Shown piece after piece: positions 35,877-48,287 of a stretch of DNA of 64,000 nucleotides. Each line of letters begins with the position of its first letter. Within the stretch, counting starts at the first letter, position 1. Below the pieces are notes generated by a model. That model made no database searches, was not told the DNA's origin, and saw nothing but the letters and a program-made list of their open reading frames with translations. Both the position numbers and the translations under genes were made by a program. Source of the DNA: Sphaerolaimus hirsutus (Eukaryota; Nematoda; Chromadorea; Monhysterida; Sphaerolaimidae); NCBI GenBank assembly GCA_964036195.1, contig OZ038450.1, forward strand, positions 20,799,208 through 20,863,207, written 5' to 3'.

Positions 35877-38800
35877 TCATTTATCCGGCCCCAGGCACTG
35901 CTCGCACTGCGACATGACCACCGGGTCGTAGGGCTCCACTTGGACGGTGGTGAAGGACAGGTTGTACTTGCACAACATCAGACCCCTGGCCTTCCGCATT
36001 ACGGCTATGGGATCGGCTAAGGGTTCTGAAGGGTTTTTGGGAGCGACTTTAGAAATAGAAAGCGATTTTTTTTTGAGACGATATCATTTGATATTATTCC
36101 AGCAAAGATAAAAAATGATCGGATGTTAGTTTGATGTCGAATTATGACAATCCAAATTTAATACGCAATCCAGTCAAACTTGCATCAACTGAAACTTGAC
36201 ATGAATTTTTTAAAATTTTACATACAATTTTACAATGTGACAATTTTCTACACCCGTAATATCATAAATACTAGCAGGACTTTCCTACAGACCTCGGTAA
36301 GGTTTCGGACAGTTCCCGCTAAAACTTTCCCAAAACCCACTTTACTTCCCATAAAACGTCAGAAAATAAAACAAGATAAAATTGGCTCTAAAACGAACCG
36401 ATGGCCAAATGCACAGCCAAGGCAGCCTGATTTGTTGTCAGCGACCACAGATGTAAACTGTGAGCGTGCACCACCCCAGGCACAGATTCCAAATCTTTTT
36501 GCACCTCTGCATAACTCACATCGGATGGAGTCGCTGAAATTTTTAAAAATGAGTTTAGTAAGAAATATGTAAATATGTCAGTCTCAACGCATTGTAAAAA
36601 GATTAGGAACGAACCCTCCATTAGGACTAGAATAGAATCCTTGAAAATATTTTTCGTAGTAACAAGCACCAAAAGTGAGAATATAAACGTGCATATCGGG
36701 TCGGCCAGCTGATACTGGGGCTGCGGTGGAAAAACAATAGTGTTGTGAATTTCAAAATTTTCTGGTTTGGGTACAAAAAAAATTCGGGTATCGGGGGCAC
36801 AGTTGTTAAAATGTATTTACATTTACACGAAAAAACTATACTCGAGTACTTTGTAAATACATATATTTACATATACTTGAAAAAGTACCCGTACTCACCT
36901 GTACGCGTACTTTTGAAAATTACAAGTGTACAGAAAATGTTTTTTGTTGCAAAAATCATAATTTTTTTGTCGCTAAAGTGAGAAGATCTTGAAGAAATCA
37001 TACCTTTTTAAAAAAAATACTAAATAATCACTTAAAACAACATATACGTCTAACTCACAAAAAAATCACTCTCACATGTGAAGAAGACGTATTTTTTACA
37101 TTTCCGAAGAAAAAAGTGCCCACTGTTACACATTCTATAAAAAAAATTACGCGCTTTTACACTTTCCTAGGACAAAAGTACTCGATTTTAAATTTTCCCG
37201 GAAAAAAGTAATTTACTCACATGTACTGAGTATGGGTAGGAAAAAGTATTTTACATTTTCTGTATTCAGGTGTGAGTAAAAAAGTATTTTACATACACAA
37301 ATACTTTGAAAAAAGTTCAGTATTTATAACATCTCTGGTATCGAGAAGCTCGAACCGGTTTCCAAACCCTAACAATCGGTTACATGGGTAGAAGAACATA
37401 CACAAACAAACATTATCAATCACGTATTATCAATTATATTATTAGGGATGGTATATTTGTTGGTATCAAAAATTCAAAATTAGGTTCCTATTTTATAATA
37501 AATCAATATCAAAATTAGGTGTAAAGAAAATGTGTTGAACAGCAATTTAGGGAAATAAATAAATAGAGAACAGACCCAAAAATAAATGACAAGCGCGGCA
37601 ACGACCACACCAGCACTCTGGACGGCGTCGCTAATAGCGTGCACATAGGCTGCACGCACGTTGATGTTATCCCTGGCGGAATTTTTGGCCCTTGCATCAG
37701 TGCGCTTTGTGCGCAACACGGGCTCGCCCGGGTACGTACTGGGGCAGTCCCAAACCCTGTAAAACTGCCGTGTAAAATGTCAAATGTCATGCAAAATGTC
37801 AAAAGTCGGGTAAAATGCCCTGGAAAATGGCAAACGCGTTTGCCATTTTCCAGGGCATTTTACACGACTTTTGACACTTTGCATGACATTTGACATTTGA
37901 CATGGCATTTTACAGGGTGCGGAACTGGCACCTGATGTTGACCGCCAGGGCAGAGTGCAGCGAGCGCATGGACGACCGGTTGGAGGGGGATGACGATGAT
38001 GATGATTGGTTGGGATCGGAGCCTGCATTGGGTTGGGAGTTGGGTGCAATTTACTGTTGTATTTACTGGAGTGGAGTGGAAGGGGAGTGAAGCTGGCGCT
38101 GGACATGAAAATTGTTAAGGTTGTGAACTCGACCCGAATCCCGTTTCCAAGTATATTTTGGTACCGAGAGTCGGAACCGAAGCTCAAACCCGAACAGGAA
38201 CCGATACCCGAACCGAAATTTCTTGAAAGCGAGAACCGAGAAGTGGAAGCGAAAATTTTGAAATTCCCAAACACTACATGACAGGACAATTCGGGAATTT
38301 TTACGGAAATTTGTGAAGTGCACCAAAAGATCTAAAAAAACGTTGTACAATCAAAGATCAAACACCCAACACAATAGAAACCACGTCAACAAACGAAAAC
38401 CAAACGCCCATCCCAACAGACCACCTTCACCCTCCTCAACACGGACACAATTGTGCTGCTCATGAACATCATGTCCACCATCAGCCACATCGGCATGCAC
38501 ATGGTCGACATTGTGCTCGTGCGCGTGCCCGTCTCTGTTGTGAGCGTGATGCGAGTGCCCGTGGCCGCACATGTGTAGGGTGACCATCATGCTGAGAGAA
38601 TGGATGGGATTTATGTGGCGATTGGGCAGTATTGCGATGGTTGTGATTTATTGATCGGCGTTGCAAATGGTTTCGATGAATTATCGTGTGAAAAATCGAC
38701 CAGGGTGTCAACTTTCTTTTTGCGGTTTCCTGAGTAAAAGTTTTACTTTTCCATTATAAACTTATATTGACACTGAAAGCAAACGCACTTTGTGAAAACA

Positions 38801-40777
38801 CGAGCATAGCATCGCAAAAACCCTCAAAAACATTTTAAATCGCCCAACTCAACCACAAATTGAAGAAAAGTCCCAGGACAGCAGTGATGAGCATATAAAA
38901 CCCGTCGACTTCAAACTGCTGATGTATGCAGCGCTGCACAGCCAAGTAGACCAATATACCCGTGAGCACCCAGATTATTAGCACACTGCAAAGGGCACCG
39001 AGCACTTCTGCAGATTGAAACAGAAATGTTATTGCAATAAAATATGACTAGACATGGTCGGGTTTTAAAATACAATTTTTTAAAGAAGCTTCGAAAACGC
39101 TTTTTTAAATTTAATTTTGTTGTTTTGAAAAAATAAAAAAAATGTGTTTTTAGAACACTCCTTAAAAGACGTTTCTTCAATCCCTTGATACAAGTGTATA
39201 CAATACATACCATATATCAACCACACTAGAATACACACTGCACATACACTGACCGGCTCTATAGAATCCAAATGAAAAGCGCTTGGTGGGCGACCTTCGA
39301 GCGATGCCGATGGCGCTGAGGGAAATGACGAAACTGAGCAGGTCGGTGAGCATGTGGAACGCGTCCGTCATTATCGCGAGGCTGTCGGCTAGGTAACCGC
39401 CTGTGGGAAATGTGTGCTGGTATTGTGCTGTGATAAGGAATATGCACGAGTGCTGAATGGCGATAGTGATGGTGCGAACCCCGATAGAAAAAGTGTTGGC
39501 AAAGTTTTTCAGAGGAAAAAAACGAAAATGTGAAACCATTGTAGAAAAGAGCCCAAATAATGTCTAAAAATAGCTAAATGATTTCTAGATTTACTCGCAT
39601 CTATCTATCTAGATTTCTAGAATTCTTCTAGATTTTGACCCCAGGGGGTTGGACATATAGCTGAGCGGCCTCCGGGATAGATAGACAGCAGGAAAAAATG
39701 GAAGGGGGGTTAGGGCGTAGTAGCCCAAAATTTTGCCACCCGGATAGACAGATAGCTGAGCAACCTATGGGAAAGATAGATAGCTGGGCGGTTTGGAGGG
39801 GTAACCCCCCCCCTCGTGAACCCTGGCTAAATGTGTATAACCACGATCAAAATGGCGGAAAATTTGGCTCTTGAAAATTTCCACATAGCTGACTGGTAAA
39901 GATTAAGGACATCGCGACTACCTAACCGGCTATACCTAGTAGCCAATTTTCGACCGCGGTAGACAGATAATGCACGTATGCACTCACCAGTGACTTGCAC
40001 ACCGATAAACACGACCGTAATCGCACTGACAGCCGTGAGCGCTCGTATCGCCGCGTTATCGTGTTTGCGTTTTCGGCGCGGATGGCAGTGCGATGCGAAC
40101 TCACAGCCCGCATCGTTGTCGGGCTGCGATTTTGAAGGTTGAATGAATTTCTTTTTTTAGATTTAAAAAAGGCAGTGTGTTTAAAAATATCCAACCTGGG
40201 AATTGTCATCATCGGCGGATACGTTATTGAATATGGTGCCGATTGCCGCCGCGTTCTCGTGGCTGAAACAGAATAGACCTACGTACTTTTCGTAAACCGT
40301 CAAACCTTGAAAAATCACTGGATGCTAATGGTGCCTGGCAAGGACATAGCCGGGGGGGGGGGGGCGGCCGCCCAAAAATGTGCCAGAAGTGGCACTTCCA
40401 GATTTTGTCGACAGTTGACAAAATTTTGCGCGTAAGCGCGCATTTTCCCTTACCGCAACATATATTTTCGACTGTAAAATACAGAGTGACGTGTCGCCTA
40501 CGTATTGATATCGGTACCGGACACCCGTTTCTTCAACTCAATGACAGAATGCCCGACAGCGTTAAAAGAAACGCGAAAGTTGACTTTCGGCGCATTCTCC
40601 CAGCACCCCCCATTGGGAACCCCCGTGCCCCTACAGCACTATCTTCTACAAAAACGCAACACTCAACAACTTTTAAACAATGACAATCTCGCCTAACCGA
40701 ACAGGCGTCGACGTGTGGGCCACATTCGCATCGATTACGGTAACATTGTCCACGCCCTCCACAGACATGTTGTTCAT
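35877..40777 (-). CDS. SLC30/ZnT zinc transporter (ZnT2/3/4/8-like), 12 exons
   Basis: Exons: 40777-40698, 40630-40502, 40262-40196, 40123-39988, 39400-39254, 39007-38857, 38591-38425, 38022-37932, 37738-37576, 36720-36615, 36533-36399, 36016-35877. They sum to 1512 nt, about 503 aa. This is a cation diffusion facilitator that moves zinc out of the cytosol, usually into vesicles, in exchange for protons. Zinc-site residues are visible in TM2 (H153 and D157 of HMLTD) and TM5 (H356 and D360 of HAISD). A histidine-rich cytosolic loop follows TM4 (GHGHSHH and further His pairs, about 238-280), then a serine run. The C-terminal domain has HSLHLWSLT and ends QCEQCLGPDK. ADPICTFIFSLLVL and ILVLMEG are family blocks. 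From about residue 93 on the match is firm. The first three exons (92 residues) are supported by phase only and are longer than usual; the start at 40777 is inferred because the frame is closed just upstream. The intron 37739-37931 is exactly one MITE. Confidence 0.92.
36795..37345. repeat. Degenerate ATTTACAT repeat element in zinc-transporter intron
   Basis: Inverted AAAATGTATTTACATTTACA-like units. Similar degenerate TACGTATTTA sequence is at 19045-19200 and 54440-54545. Confidence 0.5.
37742..37931 (-). mobile_element. Introner-like MITE forming a zinc-transporter intron
   Basis: Flanked by CTG (CAG on the coding strand) at 37739-37741 and 37932-37934. Coding-strand ends GTGCCAGTTCCGCACCCTG and CAGGGTTTGGGACTGCCCC. 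The intron 37931-37739 equals element plus one CAG, 193 nt, joining AAC ATC AG to T ACG TAC in frame. Confidence 0.93.
39565..39826. repeat. GATAGATAG-family element in zinc-transporter intron
   Basis: GGATAGATAGACAGC and GAAAGATAGATAGCTGGGC units with G and C runs. Confidence 0.6.
40340..40500. repeat. Fragment of the CAGGGACGTATCC hAT family
   Basis: GGACATAGCCGG, a G run, GCGGCCGCCC, then TTTGCGCGTAAGCGCGC, the family's conserved inside. The right end is missing. Confidence 0.5.
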
Positions 40778-41582
40778 TTCGCGGTCCGAGGGTGAAGTGA
40801 AGTCATTTTCCGAATCACTGTCTACTAGCTGCACTCGGTCGCTGACACCGACCTGTGAGGGTGGTAAAATTATTATTAAACTCGGCAGACATGAAAGGAA
40901 TCAGTGATTCGGCCCTTACGTACCAATTTTTAATTTCGTTAAAATTGTTAAGTTAATTTTGAATTTTAATGAATGCATTCCAATCGATTCATGGTAAATC
41001 TTATTCAATCCGACGTTTTATGCGAGAACAGGATAAACTGGACACGCATATTGTCATATGAACGCAGATAACAAGGTATTTTATTGTAACAGTCCGGACA
41101 AATTCCAACAAAAAAGTACGTATGTGTGCGTGCGATGGAACAAGGGAAGAACGACCCTGTACACTGTACACCACTAGCGAAATCTGGATCGTTTTGAAAA
41201 TCTAAAAATTGCTCTGAATAACATAAAATGCTCACTATGTTCGTAATAATAAGAAATTATCGTATATATATATCAAGTGTAGATCTTAAATTCAAATTTC
41301 GACGGTGACGTTCACTTATCTAATTGAAAAATTTGTTGATGGTCATCCCTACGCGTGAAATACGAGTGTCAATAACAATGAAATTGGGTTAGAATGGCAC
41401 TTGTACAAAAATTCGTTAGACCATTGACTCGCATAATGTCTGCCGAGTTTACTTTTATTTACTACAGACGTTCTTTAGGGAGAAATAAAATAGTAAAGGC
41501 GTATCCAATTAGTTATCCAAAGTTCAGTTGACCAACGTTTTACAAAGATTTTCAAATCAATTCGAGAATGAGAGCGGGCCCG

Positions 41583-41771
41583 CCCTAAAGGCGCCGTGCA
41601 CACTACTACACCACAGAAAATTGGGAAACTAAAAAACCTGTTTTAAACACATTGGAGTTTACGACAATGGGCAGTCTGTCAACTACCGGATGACAGCGAT
41701 CAAAAATAGATCATCCTGGTGAAATGTTAAAATTCAGGTTCCCTAATTTCGGTTGTGCACTAGCGTGCATG
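41583..41771. mobile_element. MITE with CACTAG(T/C)ACAC ends
   Basis: Left GTGCACACTACTACACCAC and GAAA...GGGAAAC; right GTTCCCTAATTTCGG...GTGCAC, inverted. A relative is at 53265-53560. Confidence 0.5.
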
Positions 41772-41809
41772 GCCCCAAAGAAACCACAAAACACCCGAAA
41801 AATTGTCAG

Positions 41810-42017
41810 ACCGTACCGAAAGAAAAACACCCCATCCACAAACGAACCTCCCTCGAAGCGGTCGCCATCAGAAAAGACTCCGCCTCCCCACCCGACTCCG
41901 CCCCCGAATCTTCACCAAGTACCGGCCTATAAACGATTCGTTGCCGGCTACATCCGGTAGCCAACCGGTGCCGGTTTCGGTACGAAGCTATGACTGGATA
42001 CGCGAGTTACATGAATG
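41810..42017 (+). CDS. Possible coding exon, unrecognised
   Basis: This is an open frame ending RSYDWIRELHE, followed directly by a good donor, GTGAGG at 42018. A second frame through the same stretch is also open and basic/proline-rich. No family was recognised, the left boundary is a guess, and no partner exon was found. The flank at 41583-41771 is a MITE. Confidence 0.22.
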
Positions 42018-42413
42018 GTGAGGAAATGGGGTTAAATTGACTGGGGAATTGAGGTATCACTGAAGCTGGCGTATGCAGCTAGTGGCGGGTGACACAAACT
42101 CATTTGGTGTGGATTTAGCATGGAAATCATTTTGACGGGCTGCATTGTGAAGATTATGGTTAAGTAGTGTTTATTCCATCTATTTATGTACCCTAAATAC
42201 ATAAACAAGCGATAATGAGCGATAACAGGGATAAGACTGCGAGAATGGGTTGATAAGAGTTTCGCCCTGATAAATACCACAAAATCACCGGCCATTTCAA
42301 AAAGGAAATAAATAACAGCCGATTCATAGCAATGGAAAAACACACACGGAATGGGAATCAATGCGTGGTGTCATTCCATCAAACACACCTTATCATGGAA
42401 TGCGTTAATCATT

Positions 42414-42577
42414 TAGCTGCGTTTACACTGTCACCTGTGCCGACAATTTTTTTTTGCTTTTGTCATGAAAATTGAATATTTGTTGTGTCGGAAGTCTACA
42501 TTTTGATCAACCTTTTTGATAAGAACATGAAAGCCAAAAAATTTTTGTCAACACGTGACAGCGTAAACGCAGCTTTA
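42414..42577. mobile_element. GCGTTTACAC MITE
   Basis: TTAGCTGCGTTTACACTGTC and GACAGCGTAAACGCAGCTTT are inverted. It covers the start of the open frame that follows. Confidence 0.7.
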
Positions 42578-44233
42578 AAAAGTTTACATAAAATCACTAG
42601 GAATGCGTTGAAAAGCGTAGCGATAGAAGGACATTTCTATATTCATGTCGTTACTGATCGATCGCATGCTTTACGGGCAAGACTACCATATCTTGATGAA
42701 TATCCCGACGGAAACAAACTATGCACCAAATTCACCGTTAGTGAAAGGAATGTGACAGAAGAAGTATTTATGTTTTGGTGCTTAAAGTAGATAAATATGG
42801 TAGATTTAATTGTAAAGTTTGCCGTCGATAAATAATCCTTGCACCAATTCTTTTATTTTGGCACCTGGTGGCCGTAACCAAGGCCGTCCATCAACAAAAG
42901 TTTACGTAAAAAACGTAGCGCAACGTAAATGTGTAAACAAGCATGCGCAGTGATTGGTTGGCTGATTTACCAGCAGTTGGAAAAAATACCTAATAATCGT
43001 TAAAGCACAACTTTACGTTAGCTTGGCGTTTCACTTTCGCAATTCACACGCGGTGATAAAATTCAAAAACACATTTTATTAACACAATAAAAATTGAAAT
43101 ACCATACGTACATATATAAATATGAATTACTGATTCACGGAATAAAAACCTGAAAAAATAATTTAAAATGCAAAATAAACAGTGCAAAGAAACGTAGAAA
43201 TTCAAGTGAAAGTGTGTGTATGCTATTAGGAAGAAACAGTATGATTGCAAGAATAATAAAAGTGCACAATGCCGTGTCTCTTCATGTAAGAAAATTCACG
43301 AATAATCTACCTAAATTACGTTTACGTTAAATAAACTTCCTTGACACGGAAAAACTAAACCAAAAATGCGGCACCCTCTTATGAAAAAAAGCCGTCAATA
43401 GAGGGACACGCGAGCGAAAACACCTTTATTTCAGAAGAAATACGGAGGGTGCACGAAAATTCAAAATGATTTACAAGTAAATTGTAGCCAATTATTTCAA
43501 GCATTGAAATCTAAACACAGTTATCCAATATTCCATGTCATTGTATCGACAAATGCACCACCATGGACACAATCCGAAGACAATATGAACATTTGTCTAC
43601 AATCCAGGTGCACACTGCACAGATCACATGCGCACAAAATAAATAAATAAATGTACCTATTCAGATTTTTATGATGCATATGCATGAATTATCTACACGT
43701 TGGAATACAGGAATTGAATTTAATACACACGTAAGTAATTTAATACACACATACATTAATGTTGCGTTTACCTGGAATATGTGAAAAGCGTCTGTTCAAT
43801 CGCGACTTTTTCCCGCTTAAATTATTTACAGCGATTTGCCGGAACGCAATTCACAATAGTGGGAATAGGCTTCAATTCTAAATATTTATGACCCACAATT
43901 ATTATTAGGCAGGTAGGTTGATCGAAAATAACGCACGGTGCAATAAGCAAAGATTTTGTGTGTATTTTAAATCAACGATCTGTATTTGTATGTAATTTGT
44001 ATGTAAATAAATTGTATTTTAGGAATTATAGTATTTATAAACGTAATTTTTTAGGAAATAAAAACCCTCTAAAATCGTACAAGGTACAATTGCATATTTA
44101 TTTTGATCAAACATGTGGGCCATTTCTTGATGAACGTGCGTTATTTTCGAAACAGCCCCAGTGTAATGATACTTGCAGCCACGAAGTTACCCATGTTAAG
44201 TAGTGGCAAATGGTTCTATAGAAACATAGTAAG
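42578..44233. other. Intergenic DNA with one unexplained open frame
   Basis: 42578-42790 on + stays open (HKITRNALKSV...VFMFWCLK) but has no recognised homology and starts inside a MITE. The rest is AT-rich with no gene seen. Confidence 0.35.
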
Positions 44234-44524
44234 AACAAGGGTGTCAAATTTCCGTTTTCCGTTTTTGCAGGCACTTTTTCCGTTTTCCACCCCGTTTTCC
44301 GGCAAGTGCAAATTTCTTTCCGTTTCCGTTTTCTGGCAAGTACAAATTTTTTTCCGTTTCCGCTTTTCCGTTGGCAAAATTCTTTCCGTTTTCCGCAGGC
44401 AAATTTTTTTCCGTTTTCCGTTCTGTTTTCCGGCAAGTGCAAATATTTTTCCGTTACCGTTTTCCGGCAAGTGCAAAAAAATTTCCGTTTCCGTTTTCCG
44501 TAAAAAAATTTGTTGACACCCTAG
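44234..44524. repeat. TTTTCCG simple-repeat element
   Basis: GGGTGTCAAATTTCCG at left and TTTGTTGACACCCTAG at right around TTTTCCGTTTTC repeats. Confidence 0.7.
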
Positions 44525-44567
44525 TAAGAATGCATAAAAAAATAAAAATAGAAATCTATCACAACTA

Positions 44568-45733
44568 GTGATGGAAAAGCGCCATGGCGCTGGCGCCTGG
44601 CGCTAGCGCCACAGCAAAAAGCGCCATGGCGCTTTTGGCGCTTGGCGCTAAAACGCTCTGGCGCCATTGGCGCTTGGCGCCGGGATCTGGGAAAGCGCCA
44701 TGGCGCTTTTGGCGCCATTTTCTGGTGGCGCTATTGGCGCCTGGCGCTGGCATTTTAAATGGCGCCAAAAAAGCGCCAACCATGATGATAAAATTGTTAA
44801 AATACAGTGAAAATCCACAATCCAGTTGATCGATTTTGAGAACAACTGAATAAATATTGATAAATATAGGTAAGTGTGTTAGGGGACATTGATATTTATT
44901 AAATATTGATTAGGTAAAATTTGGTGACAAATGTGCATACCGTATTTCCTTGAATTATCCCCCCCTTGAATTAACCCCCCTCGAAATACATCCCGTCTTT
45001 AATAATGTACACCATGACTGCAATGTACATGATGTATTATTTGCTGCCCATTTCCCTAGCAAATACATACAAAGTAGTTTGTTTATGTATATATGCATAT
45101 ACCGTATTTCCTCGAAATATCCCCCCTTGAATTTATTAATAAAAAACCCACATGGGGGTAATTCGAGGTAATACAGTAAATACATTTTAACTATAAATTG
45201 CTCTGTGTAGCACAGTAAAAATACCATAAATTACCTAAATAAGTCATCTCCCTAGAATAACTCCAATTGTTAGCCAAATGAGAATAAAATAAACATCCCT
45301 TTAATAACTTCGCTTTTTAGCTGTGTGGGGAACAAAGAAGTCCCCATTGAAAGCTCCCCAGTCACATTGCTTGGCTGAAAAATATATCCCTGGGCATTTT
45401 AAAAATGTAAACATTGTAGTGGTTGATTGAACTTCAATGGCAGAAGTTAAATTGACCACTACGACATCAGCGGTGCGTCGCAGTTATGAATCCATTATTC
45501 TACAAACCAGAATTGCAGAAAACAATTTTGGCGCTGGCGCTATTGGCGCTTGGCGCCATTACCCTCTGGCGCCATTGGCGCTTGGCGCTAAGGTTCAGAA
45601 AAGCGCCATGGCGCTTTTGGCGCTTGGCGCTATTTTGCTCTGGCGCCATTGGCGCTTGGCGCTGGGGGTTCGAAAAGCGCCATGGCGCTTTTGGCGCTTG
45701 GCGCCAAAAGTCTGGCGCTTTTTCCATCACTAA
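44568..45733. mobile_element. Paired GGCGC-palindrome blocks with inverted outer ends
   Basis: 44568-44790 and 45525-45733 are arrays of GGCGC(C/T)..GGCGC palindromes. Outer ends TAGTGATGGAAAAGCGCC and GGCGCTTTTTCCATCACTA are inverted. The spacer includes the element at 44939-45176. Confidence 0.65.
44939..45176. mobile_element. TA-flanked CCGTATTTCC element, decayed
   Basis: ACCGTATTTCCTTGAATTA at left, GGTAATTCGAGGTAATACAG at right, with a second CCGTATTTCCTCG start inside. Confidence 0.6.
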
Positions 45734-45747
45734 TCACAACTAAATAA

Positions 45748-45753
45748 TTTATT
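45748..45753 (-). other. Candidate poly(A) signal of the GOLGA7 gene
   Basis: AATAAA on the minus strand, about 265 nt past the stop and just before the GGCGC-rich element begins. Confidence 0.35.
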
Positions 45754-46017
45754 GGCAAAACGGATATGCTTGTAACGGTATCTGGGAAAAATTACCATGT
45801 AATTTTTTTACACAAAAGTTATCTCATTTGAGCTCATTTGATAATTACGCACCCGTTGTCAACAAGACAAAACAGGAAATGTCGTTTCAAGCAAATCTCA
45901 AATTCGAGTGACAAAAAAATGACAATTTAATCATCGCTTTTTCCACAGCATTACACACATTTTACATGTTAATATCTGCGCAGTACTAAATAATGGAACA
46001 TTACAGCTTTGGCACAT

Positions 46018-47377
46018 TTATCCCCGGTTCTGCGAATAATTCTGGCTTCTTACCAAAATGGAAACTTCAAGTACCCTCAAACCCCTCTGAACGGGATCGG
46101 TCAGGTGCAAACCGAGCGGGATGTATACTCGACTGTTTTCGTCCTGCAATGCATGTAAAATGGAGTGTTTACACAATGCAAGTTCACATCAAACGAATAC
46201 TCGTCAGCAAGCTAACATAAATATCATCACGCAAAAAATATTAATGTGTTTATTTTGACTACAAATGGCTTAAAGCCAACAAAAGTAAGCCGCTCTAGCC
46301 AATCATCGCTGGCATTTGAATGCCCTTGAATTGAATGTACATCAAAAATAATCATTTACTGCGCCACATTCAGATTGAGCTCTGAATGCAAATAAATCAA
46401 AGCTTCCCTTCTTACAGTGGAGTCAATGGAGCATAAAAAAGTGTAATGTTTACAAATCTTAATGTGCCGCAGTATTTAAATCACATTTATGTCTTGTGGT
46501 CCGGTCCCGACATTCAAAAATTCCTGTGCCAAACCACCCAGTGCAGGTCCCAGTTCCGACATTGTTCCGCCCGAAAATTTTTTGAGTACCGGTCCGAAAA
46601 ACTGGTCCCGTTTTAACCCTACGCTGAACGAAACCAACCAATTAAAATTTCACCTGAATGAATCTCTCAATAGTGTCCAACCGCCGCCTATACTGGTTGC
46701 GCACGCAGAATGCGCTCAAATAACACGAAGCGCAACCCAAAATCGACTCTGCAGCGGACAACGGCCCAACTTTTTCCGCCTCGGCGTATAGTGTGTTAAG
46801 ACGACTGGTTGTATTCTGCCTGTGAGCGTACGGGAAATATGTGGGGTGCTGCCAGGGGGGTTTGCTATTGGGGACAGCCCCCTACCCCAAGTGTTTCCAA
46901 TGGGGCGCGGACAACCCCCCCCCCCCCCAAATCAGTTATCTGTCTATTCCGGAAGCAAAAGCTGTTACCTCCAAATAGCAATTTTTGCTAAATTTTGCTA
47001 AAAGCTAAATTTGTGCTTACCCAAACTTTCTCCATTTCTTCCTTCTATGCCTTAAAAGCCTCTATGCCTATCTAACTAGCTGACGTGTCACAAACTAGGA
47101 TACCCTACAACCCCAAAACGGCCAGCTATCCAAAGGCTAAATTAAACCTTCCATCCCCTGAGAAGCCTTCAACTCACCAAATTCTCGGCTCCACATACCC
47201 AGCCAGTTCAGGGGGCAAATGCTCTGAAAATCGCACCGCCAACCCCCGGGTGTAATCCCGCTGGACATATACCTTCGCACACGAATCCAGGGGTATCACT
47301 GTGGATATTTGAGTGTTGGAAGCGCTGGGTAAATCATTGCTTGAACCCTCTTCTGAGACTGCATTGGATTGGGCCAT
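46018..47377 (-). CDS. GOLGA7: GOLGA7/ERF4-like palmitoyltransferase accessory protein, 3 exons
   Basis: Exons 47377-47178, 46819-46654 and 46143-46018 give 492 nt, 163 aa. The conserved domain begins at residue 34 with AKVYVQRDYTRGL and continues through RLNTLYAEAEKVGPLSAAES. The third exon carries YIPLGLHLTDPVQRGLRVLE. All of this aligns with vertebrate GOLGA7 (about 137 aa), which pairs with the DHHC9 palmitoyltransferase at the Golgi to acylate Ras (Erf4 in yeast). A 30-residue N-terminal extension rich in S, T and N is specific to this copy. The second intron begins after CAG at 46654. I let exon 3 run through a GTAAGA (46053) to the TAA at 46020-46018, because the resulting tail length matches the family; splicing there to an unseen last exon is the alternative. 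Both introns contain transposon fragments. Confidence 0.93.
46490..46622. repeat. GGTCCC-type hAT fragment in GOLGA7 intron 2
   Basis: Right end GGTCCCGTTTTAACCCTA; the left end is missing. Confidence 0.6.
46849..47105. repeat. GATAGATAG-family fragment in GOLGA7 intron 1
   Basis: C run then AAATCAGTTATCTGTCTATT and AACTAGGATACCC. Confidence 0.5.
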
Positions 47378-47399
47378 TTCTGGGAATGGGGGGGGGGGG

Positions 47400-48287
47400 G
47401 CTTTTTTGGGGTGGAAAAGGTTTCTGATTTCAGAGATGGAGAATGTTTAATGGTGTGATTGAAATGGCGGGATTTGATAAACTTAAGTGGAAGAGATTGC
47501 ATGCGTCAAATTTGTGCTATCGCACGGTAAAGTAAACACAATCAAACATAAAAGATCTACTAAATTTGAACATATCAAATCCACAGTGAATCAAAATGGC
47601 GAAATTAAGGCGCAGCGCCGCGGTTGTAATAAACCAAATGAACTTCTGTCCAATATTACACTGTTCACATGCAGACCAGCTTTACTTGTTGCAGAAATGG
47701 TAAATAATAACTTTTTTCAAAAATAAATATTACGCATTGCTCGTGAGCAAACTTCTTTGAACGACTGAATGACATAGAAGCTTAGGAATGCTATGACATT
47801 AACAAAAATATCAGAGCGAATGAAATATGTATCACGTGAATATATCTGTGAAAATTTATTAAAATGGGTTTAAACGAGGACTAGATACAAATAGTAAATA
47901 CAAACGTATTTATGTTGTTCTTTCTGTACCGTTTACAACAAAATATTTCAATACAGCTGCACTAGATACATGCTCAAAATATTTACAACACCACCACCCT
48001 AACCACCATTATCTAGTAAGTTTGTATACTCAGCGAACCGCACGCTACAGATTTTTCTGAGTATTTCTATGTTTCCAACACTCTCTCATGAGGTCGTTCT
48101 AACTAAAATCAAAATTGTCCCAAAAATGTTTCAGTATAAAAAGATTGACCGCTTGTGCTCCGACTTTTTCATGTTTAAATATTATAAGCTTTTGCGAAAA
48201 CGCATGCATAAGTAAATTATTCGGCTCGCGCGTTATCGATAAAAGTAATTTTCTGGTGAATACTTTGCGGTCCTCCGAGTATCTACA
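47400..48287. other. Upstream region of GOLGA7, no further gene seen
   Basis: No supported coding sequence and no clear TATA box. Open frames on both strands are short and low in complexity. Confidence 0.45.

Noticed and set aside
36180..36572. Plus-strand 130-aa frame
   Set aside because: It overlaps the antisense of a confirmed zinc-transporter exon (36533-36399).
41769..41960. MAPKKPQNTRKIVRPYRKK… as a new nuclear protein
   Set aside because: Its ATG lies in the end of a MITE, a second frame there is also open, and no partner exon was found. It is kept only as a low-confidence exon in the other frame.
44103..44568. 137-aa Phe-rich frame and its overlaps
   Set aside because: It covers the TTTTCCG simple-repeat element; all frames of that repeat are open.
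45993..46220. Plus-strand 75-aa frame MEHYSFGTF…
   Set aside because: It is the shadow of GOLGA7 exon 3 on the opposite strand.
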